DNA of 19,541 nucleotides from JASBZA01 sp964392065 (lineage in GTDB: Bacteria > Bacillota > Clostridia > Saccharofermentanales > Fastidiosipilaceae): assembly GCA_964392065.1 (NCBI GenBank), contig CAYMOG010000026.1, forward strand, positions 1 through 19,541. The letters are read 5' to 3'. This document shows positions 6,376 through 13,832 of this stretch, in pieces. Below the pieces are notes generated by a model. The model was not told the origin of the DNA, did no database searches, and saw only the letters and a program-made list of their open reading frames with translations. A program made the translations under genes and the position numbers. Position 1 is the first letter of the stretch. Every line of letters starts with the position of its first letter.

Positions 6376-7745
6376 TAGAATCCCTCCATAGTCTGCTTAA
6401 TACTTGTTTTAACCTCTTCTGTTAAATCATCCGAAATGAAGTTTCTGAGAATCGCTACGGTGTCTATCCGTTTATAATCGATAGAAGATGCAATATCATC
6501 GTAGGATGCACTCAGAATAATCTTATCTTCAGGAATGCCAGCCATACGTAGACACATGGCAAAATCCAAGTATCGTCTACCACAGCAAATAATTTGGTCT
6601 ATGGAAGGATCATTTAAATAGGAAAAATCGTTATCATAAATCCAACCCATATTCTCAATATTATATTTCGGTGCACGTTCCGTTCCGTTTAAGAGTACGA
6701 TAGCCTTCTTACCAGGCTCTTCTCTCATATAGGCAAAGGTTCTAGATGATGCAATGGGATTACCACCTTTTGCCATAATCACCAAGAGACGATAACCGTT
6801 AATACGATTATCATCGAAGCGACTCTTGACGACTGCCACTTCTTCAGAATATTTAGAAATTTTCTCCAAAGGCATCCCCAGTTCCTGTAGGATGGCGGTA
6901 GCCGATAATACATTGTACAGATCCACGATATTAGACGTTGCCAAGTGGAAATGGCGCTCTTCTATTCCATTAGAAATTACCGCACGCTTATCTACTAGGT
7001 TGGACTCTAGAACAGTATACTGAGCATCTGGGCTCACATAATTACAGTTCGTACATCGATAGCGACCTATGTGATTATATCGGATAAAATCAATGGCCAA
7101 AGTATGGTGGCAAATAGGGCAATTGACCAAATCCTTGATCCGACTCTCTCTCTCCTCAACTTCATTCGTTTGCAAAGGCATACCATAATATGTCCTAGGA
7201 TTGTCTAGGGCAAGGCGATTAGAAATCGGGTCTTCTGCATTTAAAATCATCTTCGTTTGACTAGGGATACTACCGTCTAGAATACTAAAAATAAATTCTG
7301 CATGGGCATTTCTTGCATAGGAATCTCTAAATAAATTCGTAACCAGCATAAAATCCGGTGTAAACATAGGAAACACACGAATCGCACTACGCTCATCGAG
7401 CTCAATAATGCCTAGCTCATGTTTAGCCTTACCTGTCAGGGTAGAACCTTCTAAGAAAGTTGCTGCGATACCTTCCTTCGTATTAGAGCCGAAGGAATTA
7501 TTAAGCACTTTTCTATGATCTTTGCGAAGATAGTCGGTAACCATATTAGACACTGTAGTTTTACCGTTGGTACCACTCACGGCTACCGTCTTACTCGGCT
7601 TCCCTACATGTGCTAAATACAAAGGATCAATTTTCAAAACAATACTTCCTGGTAAATAGCTGCCTCTTCGTTTTAAAATACGCATCCCAAATTGCACCAG
7701 TTTCCCTACGCCATGGGCTACCCAGAATCGCCATGTTTTTCCCAT
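6375..7745 (-). CDS. murT: MurT-like Mur ligase family protein with zinc ribbon
   Basis: 456 residues from the ATG at 7745, chosen because AAAGGTG lies six bases before it; a GTG at 7754 would overlap that site. MurT, with GatD, amidates the D-glutamate of lipid II using ATP. Seen: ATP loop GTNGKTT (58-64), IIELDER (113-119), TNLFRD (136-141), a Cys4 zinc ribbon (C209, C212, C231, C234) inserted as in MurT, and the DUF1727-type C-terminal domain with WIYDNDF (368-374). It departs from typical MurT in several motifs: TNLFRD continues SYARNAHAE instead of QLDRYGE; KNPAGFNQ is replaced by KGGNPIASSR (326-335); and the Asp before VSWIWD is Asn365. These changes suggest a distinct subfamily, matching the altered GatD partner. 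Transcribed from its own promoter just downstream of the tRNA terminator. Confidence 0.82.
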   Translation of the reverse strand: MGKTWRFWVAHGVGKLVQFGMRILKRRGSYLPGSIVLKIDPLYLAHVGKPSKTVAVSGTNGKTTVSNMVTDYLRKDHRKVLNNSFGSNTKEGIAATFLEGSTLTGKAKHELGIIELDERSAIRVFPMFTPDFMLVTNLFRDSYARNAHAEFIFSILDGSIPSQTKMILNAEDPISNRLALDNPRTYYGMPLQTNEVEERESRIKDLVNCPICHHTLAIDFIRYNHIGRYRCTNCNYVSPDAQYTVLESNLVDKRAVISNGIEERHFHLATSNIVDLYNVLSATAILQELGMPLEKISKYSEEVAVVKSRFDDNRINGYRLLVIMAKGGNPIASSRTFAYMREEPGKKAIVLLNGTERAPKYNIENMGWIYDNDFSYLNDPSIDQIICCGRRYLDFAMCLRMAGIPEDKIILSASYDDIASSIDYKRIDTVAILRNFISDDLTEEVKTSIKQTMEGF

Positions 7746-7780
7746 CACAAACACCTTTATCTCTCTAGAATTTCTAATTT

Positions 7781-7809
7781 ATTATAATCCACTTAGCATA
7801 TAAAGTTAA
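7781..7809 (-). promoter_or_regulatory. Promoter of the murT-gatD-like operon
   Basis: On the minus strand, TTAACT (7809-7804) and TATAAT (7786-7781) are separated by exactly 17 bases and lie 36 bases upstream of the murT start. The -35 matches the consensus in four of six positions. It begins immediately after the T-tract of the tRNA terminator, so little space is wasted. Confidence 0.6.
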
Positions 7810-7840
7810 ATTGAAAAAGCCTCGGATTACTCCAAGGCTT
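7810..7840 (-). terminator. Rho-independent terminator of the tRNA operon
   Basis: Minus-strand stem AAGCCTTGG (7840-7832) pairs with CCGAGGCTT (7825-7817) through one T-G wobble, with a 6-base loop and a following T-tract (7818-7810 region, TTTTTCAATTT). It starts two bases beyond the encoded CCA of tRNA-Lys. Confidence 0.85.
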
Positions 7841-7842
7841 CA

Positions 7843-7918
7843 TGGTGATTCGTCAGGGATTCGAACCCTGGACCCTCTGATTAAAAGTCAGATGCTCTAC
7901 CGGCTGAGCTAACGAATC
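7843..7918 (-). tRNA. tRNA-Lys (anticodon TTT)
   Basis: Acceptor GATTCGT (7918-7912) pairs with ACGAATC (7853-7847); discriminator A and encoded CCA end at 7843. The D-arm TAGCTCAG, the anticodon loop CTTTTAA (anticodon 7885-7883) and the T-arm CAGGG-TTCGAAT-CCCTG are all present. Last gene of the three-tRNA operon; its first base directly follows the CCA of tRNA-Gln. Confidence 0.97.
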
Positions 7919-7993
7919 TGGCTGGGATGGTAGGATTTGAACCTACGAATGCGGGAGTCAAAGTCCCGTGCCTTACCGCTTGGCGACACCCCA
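7919..7993 (-). tRNA. tRNA-Gln (anticodon TTG)
   Basis: Acceptor TGGGGTG (7993-7987) pairs with CATCCCA (7929-7923, one G-T), discriminator G at 7922, encoded CCA at 7921-7919. The anticodon stem CGGGA/TCCCG holds loop CTTTGAC, anticodon TTG at 7961-7959. The T-arm is GTAGG-TTCAAAT-CCTAC. Zero spacing to tRNA-Lys. Confidence 0.97.
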
Positions 7994-8024
7994 ATATTAA
8001 ATTGGTCAACCATTACTATAGAAA

Positions 8025-8102
<78 letters not shown>

Positions 8103-8122
8103 GTGAAATAACGGCACGTGCT

Positions 8123-8151
8123 ATTATAACCATGACATTTTCTGATGTCAA
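8123..8151 (-). promoter_or_regulatory. Consensus promoter of the tRNA-His-Gln-Lys operon
   Basis: Perfect TTGACA (8151-8146) and perfect TATAAT (8128-8123) on the minus strand with a 17-base spacer, 21 bases before the first tRNA. Exact consensus at both hexamers fits a strong stable-RNA promoter. Confidence 0.93.
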
Positions 8152-8258
8152 CGGTAAATCACGTTAATTTCATGAAACTTAGGTAAAAATCTTAATATTT
8201 CTTATATTTTATAGTAAAATACGTGAAAATTCACATTAGAACAGTAGGAGGAGTTCCC

Positions 8259-8900
8259 ATGAAAATACTAGTAAGTGCCTTTGAACCTTTTGGCGGAGAT
8301 ACGCTAAACCCTGCGCAAGAGGTGCTCCATAGCCTTCAGAGTGCCTATGAGGATTTCACCATTGTTAAACTCCTACTTCCTACGGAGTTTCATGCTTCTC
8401 TAGAAAGTATGAAATCTGCAATTAACATGCATAAGCCGGACAAAATTCTAGCCATAGGACAAGCGGGTGGCCGAAGCGGTATTACTATTGAGCGTATTGG
8501 AATAAATATCGATGATGCTACTATAGAGGATAACGCTGGCTATGCACCTATTGACCAAGCCATACATCCACTAGGTCCTGCCGCCTATTTCTCTACACTT
8601 CCAATTAAATCTATGGTTCAAGGGCTACAAAATGCTGGCATACAGGCAAGGATTTCTAATACAGCTGGGACTTATGTATGTAACCATATTTTATATGGAA
8701 CATTAGATTTTCTACATGAGACGCAACAAGAGGTTCAGGCGGGATTCGTTCATATTCCCTATTTACCCGAACAGATAGAACATTCAAGCCATCTGCCCAC
8801 TATGCCACTAGAAGAGATGCTACGAAGTATTGAAATTTGCTTAGCCATTATTGCCCAGACGGATGAGGATATCGCGCTTCCTATGGGCGAAACCCATTAG
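8259..8900 (+). CDS. pcp: Pyroglutamyl-peptidase I (pyrrolidone-carboxylate peptidase)
   Basis: 213 residues, typical for this family C15 cysteine peptidase, which removes N-terminal pyroglutamate from peptides in the cytosol. The full catalytic set is visible: Glu79 in ITIERIGIN, Cys141 in SNTAGTYVCNHILYG, and His165 in GFVHIPYLPEQ. The N-terminal ILVSAFEPFGGDTLNPAQ is characteristic. ATG 8259 is preferred over 8223 because AGGAGGAG (8246-8253) lies just upstream and the family starts at this Met-Lys-Ile-Leu. It is a single gene between the tRNA operon promoter and a convergent methyltransferase gene, only three bases from that gene's stop. An AT-rich stretch (8190-8222) probably carries its promoter, but I cannot fix the hexamers. 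Confidence 0.96.
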   Translation: MKILVSAFEPFGGDTLNPAQEVLHSLQSAYEDFTIVKLLLPTEFHASLESMKSAINMHKPDKILAIGQAGGRSGITIERIGINIDDATIEDNAGYAPIDQAIHPLGPAAYFSTLPIKSMVQGLQNAGIQARISNTAGTYVCNHILYGTLDFLHETQQEVQAGFVHIPYLPEQIEHSSHLPTMPLEEMLRSIEICLAIIAQTDEDIALPMGETH

Positions 8901-8903
8901 AGC

Positions 8904-10022
8904 CTAGAATTCTTTGCTTCGCCCCATTATTTCTAAGGATAGCAGGTAATCTTTCTTCTTTACACCATAGGCATAACCTTGTAGTTTTCCGTCCTTGGCG
9001 ATAACACGATGGCAAGGCGTAAATATAGGCAAAGGGTTTGCCCCACAAGCAGCGCCCACAACCCTCGTCAATTTCCGTCCTCTCTCTCTGTCTCCACCCG
9101 ATACGATCGTCCCTATATCTTCATAACTTGCACTAGATCCATAAGGAATTTCGTCTATTGCACTCCAAACGGCTCTCTGGAAACTTGTGCCCGTTTTCGT
9201 CACCGTTGGCACCGTGAATACTTGTCTCTCACCCGCAAGATACTCCGCAAGCTCTTGTCTTGCTCTGACCAAAGCCCAAGGCATTTTCCGTTCTCCATCC
9301 ACTCCTCGGAAAACTTCGTTACAATGCTCAAAAGTTTGTAAAATCCCAGAAGAATTGGCATATCCGGCCAATACACATAAATCTCTGACTAGTCCGTCCT
9401 CTATCTTCTTGTTATAGTCGAACCAATCCAGAAGTGTTACTTCCTGCTCATTACCATAGATAGCTAGAAGCCCCTGAACACTCGGTACAAATACCCATGT
9501 ATATGGCCAATTCGTCAGTTTGTTAAATGTATGGACTTCAATCCAGGAATCATCTTCTTGTCGATTGGAGCTTATAGAATAACTTGCGACTTCTACTTCT
9601 TTAGAAATTTTAGAAATGGCTTGGTTTAGGGATTTATATGTCTTAGGGATATGGAAGTGAATGATTTTTGCTTCGTGGTCTTTGGCCAAAAGGGTGAGTA
9701 TATTTTCAATTAGTTTATCGGGTTGATAATCTTCTTCAAGGGCTTGGGACAGGAGAAATTCAATTTGTACAGTGCCACTTCGTAGAGGTGTCTGACTCTT
9801 AAATATCAAGGCATAAGGTTTACGCTTAGGCTCTTCTCCCTCCCAAATAAACCCTTCGAACTGTGGAGAATTCTTCAACTGCCGTAGATAGTTCTCCATG
9901 CCTGAGAGAGTCTTCTTGCCTGAATAGGGACTAAGACTTGCTTCGGGTACATGATCTCCTAGAGATTCAAGAATGAAGCGGGCGTCGGATAAATTCACAT
10001 CTCTTAAGTATGCATTGTTCAT
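8904..10022 (-). CDS. ogt: Methylated-DNA-protein cysteine methyltransferase with degenerate GNAT-like N-terminal domain
   Basis: 372 residues, about twice the length of a plain Ogt. The C-terminal half (about 173-368) is a complete MGMT unit: N-subdomain strand VPSVQGLLAIYG (179-190), IPYGSSASYEDIG (292-304), the DNA-contacting stretch RVVGAACGANPLPIF (320-334), active PCHRVI with Cys337, and GYAYGVKKKDYLLSLE (349-364). It should transfer alkyl groups from O6-alkylguanine to itself. The first 165 residues resemble an acetyltransferase fold (VQIEFLLSQALEEDYQPDKLIENIL) but lack the R/QxxGxG acetyl-CoA loop, so that part is probably not an active acetyltransferase. The ATG follows GAGGTC closely, and an extended -10 promoter (10056-10048) lies just upstream. 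Alternative: the N-terminal domain may be a substrate-recognition module. Confidence 0.9.
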   Translation of the reverse strand: MNNAYLRDVNLSDARFILESLGDHVPEASLSPYSGKKTLSGMENYLRQLKNSPQFEGFIWEGEEPKRKPYALIFKSQTPLRSGTVQIEFLLSQALEEDYQPDKLIENILTLLAKDHEAKIIHFHIPKTYKSLNQAISKISKEVEVASYSISSNRQEDDSWIEVHTFNKLTNWPYTWVFVPSVQGLLAIYGNEQEVTLLDWFDYNKKIEDGLVRDLCVLAGYANSSGILQTFEHCNEVFRGVDGERKMPWALVRARQELAEYLAGERQVFTVPTVTKTGTSFQRAVWSAIDEIPYGSSASYEDIGTIVSGGDRERGRKLTRVVGAACGANPLPIFTPCHRVIAKDGKLQGYAYGVKKKDYLLSLEIMGRSKEF

Positions 10023-10047
10023 ATGGACCTCTTCTAGGCTTTTTCTA

Positions 10048-10056
10048 ATTATAACA
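10048..10056 (-). promoter_or_regulatory. Extended -10 promoter (TGTTATAAT) for the methyltransferase gene
   Basis: Minus strand TG-T-TATAAT at 10056-10048, 26 bases upstream of the start codon, without a recognisable -35. The same nonamer or a near copy precedes two other minus-strand genes in this window. Confidence 0.6.
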
Positions 10057-10141
10057 TTTTAAGGCTACTACTGAGATTTTCTCTACTCAAGAATTTGGAG
10101 ATATGCTAAACTCATTGGTGACGAAAAAGGAAGGTACTCCC

Positions 10142-10825
10142 ATGAAGTTTAATAATTTCTTGAACCGCTTAGGCATTAAGAAGATGTATGCATTATTGCT
10201 CTTGCTTCTTATACTCGTTATTTTATTCATCTATTTCCTAGTGCGTTTTATTTTTCATGTGGAAGAGCCTAAGCAACGGTTTGATCGCTATATGATAAGC
10301 TTACAAAATCAAAATTTTCACGACGCTGCCAGTTCTATTATTTCAGATGAACGTGCTACTTGGGCTGAAAAATTTTCTGAGTATGCCTTAGATGAGAGTG
10401 CCCTGAGAGCTCTCTATTTTCATTTCTGGTCTAAGAGTAGCTGGGAGCTCGTTTCGAGTTCTGCTCTCTCCGATGAACACCACGCCTTGAGGCTACAAAT
10501 CACTGCACCTGATGCGGAAGCGATACTAAGAGAAGTTAGAGAAATGGCAGAGTCTGGGCGAATCGATATGACCGACCGTGAAATCGTACGTTCAGCTCCG
10601 GACCAAGCCTCTGCTCTCTATTACTATGTTATTGATCACTATGAGGACTTGGAGACACCGTACGTACAAGACCAAGTCATTGTAAACTTCCATCTAGAAG
10701 GGAGTTTCACCGCTAAGACTTGGAAACTACAGCCAACGGACGCTCTGCATGATCTATTTTCTGGTTATGTTCAAGAAAGTGCGGAAGAAGTTTTCCGTAG
10801 GCCACTTGATATTCCGAAATCCTAA
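10142..10825 (+). CDS. Single-pass membrane protein, function unknown
   Basis: 227 residues from the ATG at 10142, which has AAGGAAGG seven bases upstream; an earlier ATG at 10103 has no such site. A short basic N-terminus (residues 1-15) precedes one long hydrophobic helix (about 16-38, MYALLLLLLILVILFIYFLV type), so the remaining roughly 185 residues face outside. The exterior part begins with RFDRYMISLQNQNFHDAASSI, a helix pattern often seen at the start of NTF2-like or penicillin-binding-protein-type accessory domains, followed by acidic, mixed alpha/beta sequence. I do not recognise the family and see no catalytic motif or Cys. It is a lone + strand gene between minus-strand neighbours. 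Confidence 0.75.
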   Translation: MKFNNFLNRLGIKKMYALLLLLLILVILFIYFLVRFIFHVEEPKQRFDRYMISLQNQNFHDAASSIISDERATWAEKFSEYALDESALRALYFHFWSKSSWELVSSSALSDEHHALRLQITAPDAEAILREVREMAESGRIDMTDREIVRSAPDQASALYYYVIDHYEDLETPYVQDQVIVNFHLEGSFTAKTWKLQPTDALHDLFSGYVQESAEEVFRRPLDIPKS

Positions 10826-10860
10826 ACTTTAGCTACTGAGCCCAAACTAATATTCGCAAT

Positions 10861-10891
10861 AAAAGCTGCAGCTCCTTTCTATGGAGCTGCA
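10861..10891 (-). terminator. Terminator of the activase-M16C peptidase operon
   Basis: A 9-bp perfect stem (10867-10875 with 10883-10891) and 7-base loop. On the minus strand it is followed by GC and then TTTTATT, so it acts after the M16C gene that stops at 10922. It may also end the + strand gene, though the T-run on that side is weak. Confidence 0.8.
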
Positions 10892-10921
10892 ACTCTATAT
10901 CGGTCTCTTATGTTCTTATAC

Positions 10922-13828
10922 TTAGAGAGAAATCAATTCATCGAATAAATCTTTATGTTCTTTGATTACTTCACTATTACCTATTACACAGATCAGGTCT
11001 TCTTCCATGGCTTGATCTAATAAAGGTCTGTAAGCTTTGAGCGTGACTTCTGTTGCTGCAAGCGCTTCATTAAGCTTCGCTTCTTGTTCTTCTACCGTTC
11101 TACCGGTGAGATATCTTACATAGGCTAACTTCCCTAAACCACTAGGACTCATAGGTGGATCGAAACGGTTGATAGATCCAATAATATACTGCTCTACATC
11201 CGATTGTGTTAAGTCCTGGTCAGACAGCCATTGACCCATGTTGTCGTAAACCTCTAAACTTCTCTTCAAGTTAGGATCTCGGTAAGAAGAGGCTGCGATA
11301 TTACCAGACTCTGTAATGCTTAATGATGTGCCATAGGCGCCACCTGCTGCACGAATTTGGTTATGAAGATAGGTTCTCGACAGAACAGTAGATAGGACTG
11401 CCATATCCCCTTTATATTCCACGTCTAAATCTTCATAGTTATATGCCTTTACAACATACTGAACACTAGAAGACGATTGAATACCTTCTTTAACCTTCTT
11501 CTTCGCGAATTCCCAAGTAGCGTCAACTTTTTCTTGTCCTGGCAGAGCTTCCAAAATCTTAACACTTGATGCCTTGAATTCAGATAAATCCTCTTCTGCA
11601 GTGGTCAGTGAGAGCACCACACCATTACGACTGAATACCTTGGTATAGACTTCTTCTAACTTCTGAATAAATTCTTCCTTACGCTCTTGGAAGTTTTTAC
11701 TTAAATCTTTTAACTTCAGATAGTAATCTACACCAAGTAGACTATCGGCTATTTTTGCCCCTAGATCAATATGTGATAAGGCTCTCGTTGTTGCTGTTTG
11801 GTTACCAGAGGACAGTAATCCTTGTTCTTTGCTCACCAATTGCATACGGATAAGTTCTAGAAGCCTCTTATCATTCGTGAATTTTGTCTTGGTAAGAACC
11901 TCTTCAATTAGCTTAGGCCACGTGTCGCTTGCTTTGGCCAAAGTCTTCCAACTCACCTCGAATCGTAAGCGTAAAGCTTTCTCTTCTTCAGTACGATAGA
12001 GTCCAGTACTGAAACCGACTCCCCCAGTTTCTAGATAAATTTCTACGCCTAAATCCTTGAACGTATAATGCTCAGTATCAACTAATGTAAGTACTTCACT
12101 TAGGAACTGAACATAGAATAATTCATCTAAATCCAAGTGATTCAGTGGGAAGGACAATCTGCCGTAATGAATAGCGGAAGTAAAGACATCATGGGACAAG
12201 ATCTCATCTTCATCAAGCACTTCTACATCTACTGGAGGATTTGGCAAGCTGGTTTCAATATCTTCTAGTGACAGTTGAGGCATGGTTGCCTTGATTTCAT
12301 CCGTATCCTCTGAGTCTTGCCAAGCTTTCATTTCTTGATTAAATTGAACAAGCTTATCTATTTCTTCATCGCTCATAGAAGCTTTCTTCTCTTGAAGGGC
12401 TTCATGTACTTGTTTGTCCTTCTCATCATTCAAACCTGGGACAGGTTTCAAGTGTAAGAGTAACTTATGGTTGTTGTCTAGAATCTTCTCTTGTACAAAC
12501 TTTTCCCATAAATCCGTATCTATACAATTTCTTAGGTCTGATAAGAGATCTTCATAACGCAACTGATCTAGAGGGTCGCCACCATAATTCCAAGTATCAA
12601 AGGCCTTCATGAAATACAAAATGCCTTTGGTCGGAAATGAGCCTCCTTCACGAAGCGCATATTCAAGACGGTTTAAAGACGCGGTGATAAGCTTCTTATC
12701 TATACCTTCTTCAATTAGTTTCTGAAGCGTATCTTCTACGATGCCTTGTAGTTTCTCACCTGCGTCGGGTTTAGCATTCTGAAGGATAACAGCAAGCAAG
12801 GATTGATTCATGCCATGAGCAAATCCTGAAACATCTTGGGCTAATTCTGCTTCTTCTAGTGCTAAACGTACGGGTGATGAAGCGGTTGTAAACAGTGCGT
12901 CTGCTAGAATTTCAAGAATCATGTTCTCTCTTACATCACTATACCGATTCATAACTACAGCATAAGTGAAGTAATCTTTCTCTTCCACTTCTTCATCCGC
13001 AGACAGAGAGTATTCACTTTCAACTTTACGAATATGGTCAAATGGCTTTTGTACCTTGATACTAGAATCAACATCTACAATATCGAAGTTTGCCAAGTAC
13101 TCTGTGTCTAAATATTCTAAATAATGGTCGATATCCAAGTCCCCATAGAAGAATATTCTACTATTGGAAGGTGCATAGTACTTCTTATGGAAATCTTTGA
13201 AATATTCATACGTTAATTCAGGGATAGTATAGGGTTCACCACCAGAATCATTGGCATAATGGGTATCTGGGAAGAGATTTTGTATCATCTCTCTATAAAC
13301 AATGGATTGTGGCGAAGAATAGGCTCCTCGCATCTCGTTATACACAACACCACTATAAGTCAGTGGGTCTGCCTTATCCATCAACTGATAGCGCCATCCC
13401 TCTTGGCGAAATACCATTTCATTTTCATGTAATACTGGAAAGAACACAGCATCGAGGTATACATCCATAAGATTTCTATAATCTTGCTCATTTCGAGAAG
13501 CAACAGGATATACGGTCATGTCCGAAGAAGTCATAGCATTTAGGAATGTCGCCATAGAACTTCTCGCCAAGTCCATAAATGGTTCCTTGGTCTTATACTT
13601 ACGAGATCCATTAAGCACACAGTGCTCAATAATATGTGGAACACCAGTAGAATTTTCTTGTGGTGTTCTAAATCCAATACCAAATACACGGTTTGGATCT
13701 GAATTTTTCAGAAACAAGACATCCGCTCCTGACTTCTCATGGGTGAAGCGGTAGGCCGTAGCATCTAGCTCGGGCAGATCACTTACTTCAACCTGTCGAA
13801 ATCCAAATTTCACTTCATTATTTTCCAT
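10922..13828 (-). CDS. M16C zinc metallopeptidase (presequence-protease / insulinase-like)
   Basis: 968 residues, the expected size of the fused two-half M16C proteins (PreP/Cym1 type), which enclose and degrade peptides in a closed chamber. The inverted zinc motif HIIEH is at 65-69 (His65, Glu68, His69), and the third ligand is Glu165 in YNEMRGAYSSP. FLNAMTSSDMTVYPVAS (95-111) and the C-terminal half motif AAGGAYGTSLS are also typical, the latter belonging to substrate binding. No signal peptide: cytosolic. The ATG is preceded by AAGGTG; that site overlaps the stop of the activase gene, and the genes are four bases apart, so expression is coupled. The reason for pairing a peptidase with a CoA-dehydratase activase is unknown; peptide-derived amino acids could feed fermentation, which is inference. 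Confidence 0.93.
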   Translation of the reverse strand: MENNEVKFGFRQVEVSDLPELDATAYRFTHEKSGADVLFLKNSDPNRVFGIGFRTPQENSTGVPHIIEHCVLNGSRKYKTKEPFMDLARSSMATFLNAMTSSDMTVYPVASRNEQDYRNLMDVYLDAVFFPVLHENEMVFRQEGWRYQLMDKADPLTYSGVVYNEMRGAYSSPQSIVYREMIQNLFPDTHYANDSGGEPYTIPELTYEYFKDFHKKYYAPSNSRIFFYGDLDIDHYLEYLDTEYLANFDIVDVDSSIKVQKPFDHIRKVESEYSLSADEEVEEKDYFTYAVVMNRYSDVRENMILEILADALFTTASSPVRLALEEAELAQDVSGFAHGMNQSLLAVILQNAKPDAGEKLQGIVEDTLQKLIEEGIDKKLITASLNRLEYALREGGSFPTKGILYFMKAFDTWNYGGDPLDQLRYEDLLSDLRNCIDTDLWEKFVQEKILDNNHKLLLHLKPVPGLNDEKDKQVHEALQEKKASMSDEEIDKLVQFNQEMKAWQDSEDTDEIKATMPQLSLEDIETSLPNPPVDVEVLDEDEILSHDVFTSAIHYGRLSFPLNHLDLDELFYVQFLSEVLTLVDTEHYTFKDLGVEIYLETGGVGFSTGLYRTEEEKALRLRFEVSWKTLAKASDTWPKLIEEVLTKTKFTNDKRLLELIRMQLVSKEQGLLSSGNQTATTRALSHIDLGAKIADSLLGVDYYLKLKDLSKNFQERKEEFIQKLEEVYTKVFSRNGVVLSLTTAEEDLSEFKASSVKILEALPGQEKVDATWEFAKKKVKEGIQSSSSVQYVVKAYNYEDLDVEYKGDMAVLSTVLSRTYLHNQIRAAGGAYGTSLSITESGNIAASSYRDPNLKRSLEVYDNMGQWLSDQDLTQSDVEQYIIGSINRFDPPMSPSGLGKLAYVRYLTGRTVEEQEAKLNEALAATEVTLKAYRPLLDQAMEEDLICVIGNSEVIKEHKDLFDELISL

Positions 13829-13832
13829 TGTT

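Noticed and set aside
8883..8927. Inverted repeat GGGCGAA/TTCGCCC across the convergent ends of pcp and the methyltransferase gene
   Set aside because: Long 26-base loop, both arms lie in coding sequence and there is no T-run, so I do not call a terminator.
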